Shown here: positions 56,673-64,000 of the stretch, piece by piece
How the letters are laid out: the number at the start of each line of letters is the position of its first letter
How positions within the stretch are numbered: the first letter of the stretch is position 1
Notes under the pieces: model-generated
Database searches by the model: none
Seen by the model: only the letters and a program-made list of their open reading frames with translations
Told to the model about the DNA's origin: nothing
Assembly: GCA_047967505.1 (NCBI GenBank)
Contig: CM106538.1
Length of the DNA stretch: 64,000 nucleotides
Reading direction: 5' to 3' (one strand)
Source of the DNA: Dipteris shenzhenensis
Taxonomy: Eukaryota > Polypodiophyta > Polypodiopsida > Gleicheniales
Program-made: the position numbers and the translations under genes

Positions 56673-57209
56673 GACACTTGTGTCTGACCAACCATATTTT
56701 GCTTACAAATTCAAGATCGAGAGGCAAGCCTATAGTTTGATATCCGAGCATGCGTGTTGATTGTAAATCCCACACCACTGTCTCAGACTCAGACATCACT
56801 TTTACATGTGATGTCGTACTGCTAAAAATAGAATCCATAATGTTCACTATAACTTCATCATCATTTGGCACATCAAGGAGACCATCCTTAGGCTCGTGTA
56901 GGTGCACATCCTCCCTCACTGCCCTCCTCATCCTATATAATGGTTTTGTGTAAATATAAGGTTAGTATGTGGAATGGGCATGCAATGTTAATCACTAACT
57001 CAAATACCATTGACTTACCGATGTCGAACTTCTCGCTTGCAAGCATGTGCAAGACAAGGCAACATCTCCTTAAGCCACTCCGTGCTCCTGGGCATTGGCC
57101 CCTCATTCGATGAGCTTCCACTCACCCTTTCCATCTGTACACCTCCAAAACCACAACACAAAGCCAATTCAAGACCGAAAAATTCAGAAATTACCCAAGC
57201 ACCCATCAA
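56673..57209 (-). pseudogene. Possible CACTA transposase N-terminus
   Basis: Minus-strand frames 56647-56931 (acidic) and 57015-57209 lie upstream of the TNP2 blocks and could be its N-terminal exon. No diagnostic motif was recognised, so the assignment rests on position only. Confidence 0.4.
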
Positions 57210-57350
57210 ATTTTTATAAATCCCCTATTCTGTCAGTATGTACCGATTGCATATCCTATTTCTATCTTTATATACAACTAAAAGACACTAAAACCATCGA
57301 TATATATCGAGATTGTGCTTTTTAAAATGTCAGTATATACCAATGGTTTC

Positions 57351-57943
57351 TTGGCAAAAAAAGCTGCATGCTTTCTCTCGTGTGATGCCTTACTCTATTT
57401 TCATCGTTTCACCCTCCATTCAAACAACTTGCCCTTCATTTTTCATCCCCCTTACAAGCCCTACAAATGAAGCTCCCTCCCATCTCTCCATCCTCTCCAC
57501 AAATCTTCCTCTCCACTTCCATGCTTTGCAGTAACTTCTTCCTCCCTTTCCTCCAAAGTATGTGTTTGTTTCCTCTTTCTTTCATTTCTAAGTTCATGCT
57601 TTCTACGCTATTCTTTTGCTATGTCTTCCCTCTACTTTCCCTCTAAGAAGAACCATACCTCTTGTTTATCCTATTTGCTCTCTCTTTTGCTCTAGTTTCT
57701 TGCTTGTAGTAGGGCTTTCCCTTGCTTTGTTGCTCCCACTGGTTTTTTTTTTTAAATGTTGTGTTTGGCTTGTTTTGTACAAGAGCCAGTCACAACCAAA
57801 ATCTTGCACTCCGAGGTCATCTCTCATCTTGTTCTCTAGGTGAGGAACTTCTATTTTCCTTTCTTCTTAATTTATTTTCATGTTGCAATAGCTATTTGCT
57901 AGTGCCTTAAGTGCTACCGAATGTGATGGGCATCGGAGACCCT
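57351..57943. other. Pyrimidine-leaning flank, nothing recognised
   Basis: CT-rich with increasing pyrimidine bias toward the right. It may be the outer part of the CACTA element or its flank. Confidence 0.4.
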
Positions 57944-59045
57944 TATCTTTCTTCCCTCTCCCTTCCTGACTCTTTTTCCCTCTCCCTTCCTCCTCTTTTT
58001 TCTCTCTTCCTCTCTTTTCCCTTATTTTCCCCTCTCTTTCCCCTTCTCTTCCCTCTCTTTCTCTCTTCCCCTTCTTTCTCTATTTCTCTCATCTTCTCTT
58101 TTCTCTCTTCCTCTTTCTCGCTTTGTCTCTTTTGAACATTCATCTCTTTTCCTTTCTCTCTCTCTCTCTCTCGCTCTTCCTCTATTTCCCCTTCTCTTCC
58201 CTTCCCTTCCCTTCCTCTCTTTTTCCCTCTTTCTCTCTTTTTCCCTCTTCCTCTCTTTCTCTCTTCCCTTCCCTTCCTCTCTTTTCCCTTTCTCTTCCCC
58301 TCTCTTTCTCCCTTTCTCTCTTCCCCTTCTTTCTCTCTTTCTCTCTTTTCTCTCTTCCTCTTTCTCTCTTTTGAACATTCCTCTCTTTTCCCTTCTTTCT
58401 CTCTCTCACTCTTGCTCTCTTTCTCCCCTTTTCTTCCCTTCCCTTCCTCTCTTTTTGCCTCTTTCTCTCTTCTCCTTCCTTCTTTCTCTCTTCCTCTTTC
58501 TCTCATGCCCTCTTCTTCTCTTTTCCCTTCTCTTCCTCTCTCTTTCCCCCTTCTCTTCCCTCTCTTTCCCCCTCCTCTTTCTCTCTTTCTCTTTTTCTCC
58601 TTCTCTTCCCCTCTCCCTTTCCCTCTCTCTCCCTTTTTCCCCTCTCTTTCCCCCTCCTCTTTCTCTCTTTCTCTTTTTCTCCTTCTCTTCCCCTCTCCCT
58701 TTCCCTCTCTCTCCCTTCTCTTCCCTCTCTTTCCCCCTTCTCTTCCTCTCTTTCTTTATCTCCTTCTCCTCTCTTCCTCTCTCCCTTCCCCTTGCTTTCC
58801 CCTCGTTTCCTCTCTTCTCCTCTCTCTCTCTTTCCCCTCCCTTCCCTTCCTTCGTCTCTCCCTCCTCTTGCTCTTTCTCCCTTCCTATTTCTTTCTTTCT
58901 CTCTTTTCTTTCTCTCGCCTTTCTATCTTTTCTATCTCCTCTCCTTATCTTCCCTTCCTCTTTCTCCCTTTTCTTAATCTCCTCTCCCTGCCTTCCCTTC
59001 CTCTTCCTCTCTTCCTCTCTTTCCCTTCTCTTCCCCTTTCTTTCC

Positions 59046-59086
<41 letters not shown>

Positions 59087-60470
59087 CTTTCCTTCCTTTC
59101 TTTTTCCCTCTTTCTCCCTTCCCTTTCCCCCTTTCTCTTTGGCACTTCCTCTCTTTCTCTCTTCCTCCCTTTCCCCTTCTCTTCCCTTCCCCTCTTGTAT
59201 TTCCTCCCCTTCTTTCTCTCTTTCTCTCTTTTCTCTCTTCCTCTTTCTCTCATCCTCTCTTTTCCTCTCTTTATCTCTTTCTCTCTTCCTCTCTCTTCCT
59301 CTCTTTTCCTCTCTTGCACTTTTTTCCCTTCTCTTTCTCTCTTTTCTCTCTTCCTCTTTCTAGCTTTCTCGCTTGCCCTCTTTTCCCTTCTCCCTCCCTC
59401 CCTCCCTTCCTCTTTCCCCTTCTTCTTCCCTTCCCCTCCTCTCTTTTTCCCTCTCCCGTCCTCTTCCTCTCTTTTCCCTTCTGTTCCCCTCTCTTTCCCC
59501 TTCCATTCCCTCTCTTTCCCCCTCATTTCCCCTCTCCCTTCCCCTCTCTTTCCCATCGTTTCCTCTCTTAACCTCTCTCTTTTTCCCCTCCCTTTCCTCT
59601 CTCTCTCCCTTCCTCTTCCTCTTTCTCCCTTTCTCTTTCTCTCTTCCTCTCTTTATCTCGTCTTTCTTCCTTCCTCCTTCTCTCTTTTCTTTCTCTCCTT
59701 TCCTTCCCTTCCCTTCCCTTCCTCTTTCTCCCTTTTCTTTCTCTTCTTTCCTTCCCTTCCCTCCCTCTTCCTCTTTCTCTCTTTCTCTCTTCCTCTCTTT
59801 TCCCTTCTCTTCCCTTCCCTTCCTCTCTTTTTCCCTCTTCCCTTCCTCTCTTTTCCCTTCTCTTCCCTTCCCTTCCTCTCTTTTTCCCTCTTCCCTTCCT
59901 CTCTTTCCCATCTCTTTCCCCTCTCTTCCTCTCTGCTCCTCTCTTTTCCCCCTCTCTTCCCTTCCTTGCTCCCTACATTCCTCTCTTCTCCGCTCTCTTT
60001 TTCCTCTCCCTTCTTTCTCTCTTTCCCTCTCCCTTCTCCTCTCTTTCTCTGCATTTTTGCATTCTTTTTGCATTTCCACATTTCCACATTTTTGCATTCT
60101 TTTCCATTCTTTTCCGCATTTCTCCTCTCTCATTTTCTATCCCTTCCCCTCTCTTTTCCCCCTCCCTTCCCCTATCGTTCTCTTCCTGTCTTTTTCCCTT
60201 CCATCCTTTTTCTCTTTTCCATTTTTTTTTGCATTTCCACACTCTTTTCTGCATTTCCACATTCTTTTCTGCAATTTTGCATTCTTTTCCACATTTTTGC
60301 ATACTTTTCCGATTTTTTGCATTTTTTCCCACATTCTTTTCTTCTCCTCCCATCTTTTCTCTTCCTCTCCTCTCTTCTTTTCCTCAATCAATTTTCTTTT
60401 CCTCCTCTCTTTTTCCCCTTCCTCTCTTCTTATTTTTGCATTAGTATTTTCACATTTTTGTAGTTTTAAG
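57944..60470 (+). repeat. Polypyrimidine tract of about 2.5 kb
   Basis: The plus strand is almost wholly C and T for about 2.1 kb, then mixes with TGCATT/CACATT words to 60345 and returns to CT. Internal tandem duplications are visible: a 74-bp unit at 58561 and 58643 (period 82), a 53-bp period at 59791/59844, and TTTTGAACATTC at 58130 and 58370. Long Phe/Ser/Leu/Pro frames (up to 683 codons) and Arg/Glu/Lys frames on the other strand are composition artefacts. Confidence 0.95.
60050..60345 (+). repeat. Array of TGCATT and CACATT words inside the CT tract
   Basis: About twenty degenerate units such as TTTTGCATTC, TTTCCACATT and TTTTCTGCATTTCC follow each other with no fixed period. They sit near the right end of the polypyrimidine tract. 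Confidence 0.75.
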
Positions 60471-60499
60471 CTTTCTTTTTTTTCTTTTTCCTTTTTGGC

Positions 60500-60983
60500 T
60501 ATCAAATGCTATAGAGCATGAATTCACGGCACTCTTCTACTTTAGAGTAGTCCACCCCCGAGGGGACGCCATGGACTGATTAATCTAGAAGACTTTGTCT
60601 CGCAGAGGATCCCAGTCAAGCTGGAGGAATATCAATCTGTTATCTAGTCTTGGATTGTCTCATCTCATGCCTCTCCTGCCGCATCGGCTCTCCCTAGTGT
60701 AGGACCATCAACTATGCCTACCCAATAGGACTCGCCTACCATAGTTAGGCATCGTTGCCTAGGGACTGACAGCTCTAAAAAGAGTAAGAAGGGTGGTTGT
60801 TGTGGTTCAAGTGCAAGTGTAGATGTATATGAGACGGTGCACCTTGCCACTAGCCCCTTGTCCACCCCTTCACATGAAGTGCTCTGCCACCCCTCGCTCC
60901 ACCCCTCACCCTAGGAAGAGTAGGAGGATTGCTTGAGGTGGTGCACATGTAGACATTGTGAGATATAGCTTGCCACTAGCCCC
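60500..60983. other. Non-coding, nothing recognised
   Basis: GC-moderate stretch between the CT tract and the next coding remnant. TAGCCCCTTG and CCACCCCT words recur (about 60850-61000), suggesting a short local duplication. No family signature was found. Confidence 0.4.
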
Positions 60984-61470
60984 TTGCCCACCCCAGCTCG
61001 ATCTGCCACCCTTCACTCCACTGCCACTCCATCTAGTAGCTCAAGCTTTAGTCAAGGAGAGTTTCTCGCACCCAAGTACCTTCACTATGTGACTAATGGC
61101 ATGCTTGAGATTATTGAGGATGCGAAGGGGCTTAAAGTCATCGCACACCTAATGACCTCATATTTTCCTAGGGGTATATTCATAGACTGGTGCACTCAAG
61201 ATAATACAATGAAGGATGCTCTCATAGTGGCACTCAAGGAGAGATTTCCAAACCCCTTGGGATACGATTTTGATGATGAGTATATGAAAACTCGCATGGG
61301 CCTCATACTCTGACATCATAGATCAGAGATAAGAGATAGGATTTGGGACAGAAGGCCTAGGCCTCCATGGGCACATAAAGAGGATTGGAAGCTTGCCCAA
61401 AAAGAGATCAGAGAAACGCCAAACAAGTGGACGTCAAAAAAGGGCGAGAAGGAGACCTCGTGATACCATA
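60984..61470 (+). pseudogene. Possible En/Spm-type transposase fragment (Transposase_24-like)
   Basis: The frame encodes KERFPNPLGYDFDDEYMKTR, MGLIL, a TGA stop (61311-61313, probably from an Arg CGA), then HHRSEIRDRIWDRRPRPPWA and HKEDWKLAQKEIRETPNKW. A basic segment closed by RPxPPW...DW and followed by NKW is reminiscent of plant Ptta/En/Spm transposase domains. The match is by pattern only. The strand is opposite to the TNP2 remnant, so the two are probably unrelated insertions. Confidence 0.45.
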
Positions 61471-61599
61471 GGTGCTTCTCACCTCGGGAGTCGTGAAAGG
61501 GCAAGCAACAAGGCATGAGTGGTAAGTCTATTTCTCTGATAATTCATTATCTTATTTGTCTAATCACCCATATATTATGGCACTTCATCTTGCTCTCTT

Positions 61600-62563
61600 A
61601 ATTTGGGTCCGCAAGGATCTGTGATTTGACTATGTGGGTCCCATCCATCCACCCTAGTAGAGCAAATGGAACACAGGTACGCTACATCATTGTGGCCACT
61701 TATTACTTTACCAAATGGACTAAAGCTAAAGCAGTCAGAAAGGCAAATGCTGGAAGCACAACAAGATTCTTATACAAGAATGTGATCACCCGATTCAGAT
61801 GCCCCATTGAAATTGTGTCAGATAGAGGCACACATTTTGTCAATGAGGTAATCCAAGAATGCTTGTCTGGCTTTATGGTAATCCATAGAAAAAGCACACT
61901 CTACTCCCCCAAGGGAATGGACAGGCCCAATCCACCAACAAAATATTATGCATTATCCTCGCCAAGGTAGTAGAACCACAGCATTTTGATTAGGCAGAGA
62001 AACTGAATGCAGCCTTATGGACATACCAAACCACACTCAAGGTTAGTACAGGGAATACACCTTTTCAATTGGTGTATGGCCTCGAAGCTACACCTTTTCA
62101 ATTGGTGTATGGCCTCGAAGCTGTGGTCCCACTAGAATTTGTAATACCAAGTCTACGCATAACAGTATAGGAACGCATGGGAGATCATGAATCCTTGAAA
62201 GAAAGACTCTATCAATTAAAAAGAAGCATACAGAGACAAGACTAGTCACCAACCATGCCATGACAACAGAAAAATGCAAAAGAAAGGCATGGTTTGACAA
62301 AAATATTAAAGCTAAAGACATCAAGGAAGGTGACTTGGTCTTGTTATAAAATGCCAAAGTACACAAGGGCAAACTCAAGTATCTAGGTCAAGGACCCTAT
62401 CGAGTCAGAAAGATGAATCCCATCGGAGCTGTGCTACTACAAACATTGGATGGAGTCCAATTCAATACAACAATAAACGGGAGCCGATTGAAGCGCTACT
62501 ACTTCAACACGCAAGCCATCCTTGACAAAAATGAAGATTTGGGAAACCCAAGTCTTCCTTAGT
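61600..62563 (+). pseudogene. Gypsy integrase remnant
   Basis: Plus-strand reading begins near FDYVGPIHP (first catalytic Asp, in another frame). It continues with YIIVATYYFTKWTKAKAV and IEIVSDRGTHFVNEVI (second Asp). STLYSPKGMDRPNPPTK, read in the alternative frame, gives GNGQAQSTNK, where the catalytic Glu is Gln. The C-terminal part reads LWTYQTTLKVSTGNTPFQLV and ends GSRLKRYYFNTQAILDKNED. Frameshifts are frequent. No gag, RT or protease of this element is visible upstream. Confidence 0.85.
62057..62122 (+). repeat. 33-bp in-frame tandem duplication in integrase
   Basis: ACACCTTTTCAATTGGTG and the following 15 bases occur twice in a row, adding 11 residues (TPFQLVYGLEA) to the conserved integrase C-terminal region. 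The two copies are identical. Confidence 0.95.
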
Positions 62564-62585
62564 TAGGATTAGATTGTATCATGAG

Positions 62586-62673
62586 CACTCACTAGCATAT
62601 GCACGTTTTTGCACAAATAGTTTGCACTCGATTGTTACACACACACTCACTGGCATATGCACGTTTTTGCACA
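62586..62673 (+). repeat. 30-bp direct repeat, period 58
   Basis: CACTCACT(A/G)GCATATGCAC and the following GTTTTTGCACA occur at 62586 and 62644. It lies just downstream of the gypsy integrase end and may belong to its 3' region. Confidence 0.85.
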
Positions 62674-62679
62674 TTTAGG

Positions 62680-63315
62680 AACACCTAATCAATTTCAACT
62701 TAGGGATGATTAAGTCTTAGCTTCCCTATAAATTCCCACAAATAAGCATATAGTTAGTCCCTACCTAATCAACTGATCACATGCACTCACACAATTTTGC
62801 ATAGGCACATAATGATTGCATCAACAACAGTATCACACACTTTCGTTCCATACTCTCAAAGCATGCAATGAATTCACAAGCAAGACAAGAAGCTATGCCA
62901 AAACTCAAGATGAATTGGCAAAAAAGTCTGCAGCCTCAACAAACGAGACCCCCACCAAACATCACGGCCCTCTCCTAAATGCACAAATATTAGACTTGCA
63001 TACAAACGGATCTATAAGCTCAATGATACGGGTGCAATCACATCCAACATGTATGCAATCTAGCAAGAAATGTCAGCCTGAGCAATGAGACCCCCCGCCA
63101 AACCTCTTCTCAAGAAGATTCGATGGCAGAGTTCACAGCCTCAACAACGAGATCCCCTACGAAATCAAAACAAGCCAAAACTCGAGGATGGGTAATAAAA
63201 TGGATCCGGGAGTATGTTGTCTCTATGCCAACATGGACTTAGGCAGCACATGATGTGTGTGTAGAGTAACGGCAAAGCTCCACTTGTACTTGCATAAGGC
63301 TAGAAATAATCCCTC
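62680..63315. other. Non-coding, possible gypsy 3' region
   Basis: No recognised domain. AACGAGACCCCC(A/G)CCAAAC-like words occur at about 62940 and 63090, suggesting a local repeat. The short open frame at 62816-63088 has no signature. Confidence 0.4.
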
Positions 63316-63319
63316 TTAG

Positions 63320-63635
63320 GAATCCAACTTGCATGTTCTTTCTACATGCAAGTTCTACATACGATTCCCACATGCAACATGTGCATTCAACATGCAACTC
63401 CTACATGCAAGTCCTACATGGATTCCTACATGGATGTTCTACTTGCAACTTCTACTTGCAACTCCTACATGCAATCCTACATGCGATTCCTACATGTATG
63501 TTCTACTTGCAACTCCATGCAACATGCGAGTTCTACATGCAACTCCTACATGCAACTTCCAACCCCTACATGCAGCTTCTATATGCAATTGTACATGTAG
63601 AGAGAGAATGTCTTACAATTCCTACATGCAGAGAG
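63320..63635 (+). repeat. TACATGCAACTCC minisatellite array
   Basis: About 300 bp built of degenerate units such as CTACATGCAA, CTACTTGCAACT and CCTACATGCGATTC, roughly 12-14 bp each. It lies just upstream of a TATA-like box at 63653 and the LTR-like block. Confidence 0.85.
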
Positions 63636-63639
63636 AGAA

Positions 63640-64000
63640 GCTTTCCAACTTGTATAAATACCCCATAATGGAATGAAGCCCACACTCTTTGGGGCATTGT
63701 GTTGAGTTCTACTTTGGTATTCCAAGCAATTGCCTCAAGTGTCCATGCTTCCTTGCACTCCATGTCCAAAAGCATGTCCTAACCTTGCAACTCCTCCTCC
63801 CCTCTCCTCCAACCTTGCAACCCATCCTCTCCCTCTCCTCCTCCTGCTCCCTCTTCTCTCTCTCCTTTTTGCCCATGCTCTTACATCTTCCTCTCCCACT
63901 CCTATGCTCCTCCTAAACCCTTAGTTCCTCAACCATTAACCTCCATGAACTACGAGGGAGACGAGTTCTCCACCATGTACTCTACCTTGAACCTTGGATC
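63640..64000 (+). repeat. LTR-like block with TATA box, running off the window
   Basis: TATAAATA (63653-63660) is followed by the segment 63720-63925 that matches 24640-24860 in inverted orientation. It leads into ATGAACTACGAGGGAGACG (63944), which could open a gag frame. The sequence upstream of 63715 differs from that at the 24.6 kb copy. The block could be a retroelement 5' LTR whose body lies outside the window. Confidence 0.6.

Larger units (their letters stand above)
54559..57350 (-). mobile_element. CACTA (En/Spm) transposon remnant
   Basis: The left end begins CACTACTACACC at 54559, the typical terminal motif of this superfamily. Subterminal repeats of the form GTCAGTRTATACCRATKG occur at 54746, 57232 and 57329, with further TATACCGA words nearby. 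TNP2-type transposase lies between on the minus strand. The right terminal repeat was not found: GCTTGTAGTAGGG near 57702 is the nearest candidate but does not match well. The 57350 boundary is therefore provisional. Confidence 0.75.

Noticed and set aside
57700-57712. Candidate right CACTA terminus, GCTTGTAGTAGGG
   Set aside because: Only part of the expected TGTAGTAGTG is present and the 3-bp duplication does not match the left flank.
57943-59556. Arg/Glu/Lys-rich minus-strand frames
   Set aside because: Same composition artefact on the purine strand.
58412-60463. 683-codon plus-strand open frame rich in Phe, Ser, Leu, Pro
   Set aside because: It is a product of the polypyrimidine tract, which lacks stop codons on that strand. 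Three overlapping frames are equally open and no domain is present.
62816-63088. 90-codon plus frame downstream of gypsy integrase
   Set aside because: No domain or family resemblance, and the position fits a gypsy 3' region.
63320-63600. Short regularly repeated units resembling a CRISPR array
   Set aside because: Units are 12-14 bp and degenerate with no spacers, in a plant context. It is a minisatellite.

Overview
The window is plant nuclear DNA. Two ordinary plant genes are visible: an intronless F-box gene (about 2.1-3.3 kb, + strand) and an FCS-like zinc finger (FLZ) gene with one short intron (about 48.3-49.2 kb, + strand). Almost everything else is decayed or nested transposable elements: Helitron, Ty1/copia, Ty3/gypsy and CACTA. 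This density suggests a large, repeat-rich land-plant genome. The sequence alone does not settle whether it is a fern, lycophyte, gymnosperm or angiosperm. No rRNA, tRNA, CRISPR or bacterial gene was found.

Layout. 0-7.6 kb: F-box gene, non-coding DNA, an inverted repeat beside a CT microsatellite, a 24-bp minisatellite and a GA/GT microsatellite. 7.8-17.2 kb: a decayed autonomous Helitron (Rep plus helicase) cut in two by a complete copia element (9217-14783, target-site duplication GGCCA). 18.3-21.8 kb: a truncated Ty3/gypsy element on the minus strand. 22.3-23.5 kb: TAACT-rich DNA, a G-rich purine tract and a duplicated block. 24.6-35.7 kb: a three-level nest on the minus strand. The oldest copia element (family 2) is split by a copia element of family 3 (26092-32417). 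That element is itself split by a solo LTR of family 1 (29920-30653, duplication TCTTT). 37.4-46.6 kb: a second family-2 copy on the + strand, split by a complete family-3 element (37617-43077, duplication TGAAA). 48.3-49.2 kb: FLZ gene. 51.6-54.0 kb: scraps of copia and gypsy pol. 54.6-57.35 kb: a CACTA remnant with TNP2 transposase (minus) and subterminal repeats. 57.9-60.5 kb: a polypyrimidine tract of about 2.5 kb. 61-64 kb: an En/Spm-type fragment, a gypsy integrase remnant, a minisatellite, and an LTR-like block that also occurs inverted at 24.6 kb.

The elements do not act as a pathway. Their nesting gives relative ages: the Helitron predates the family-1 copia inside it, and family-2 copies predate family-3 copies, one of which predates a family-1 solo LTR. 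All element genes seen carry stops, frameshifts or lost catalytic residues, so none looks autonomous now. The two host genes are the only loci likely to make functional protein. The most unusual gene-level observation is that the FLZ intron (219 nt) is an exact multiple of three with no stop in frame, so retaining it would insert 73 residues into the zinc finger. No clearly new biological system was found.
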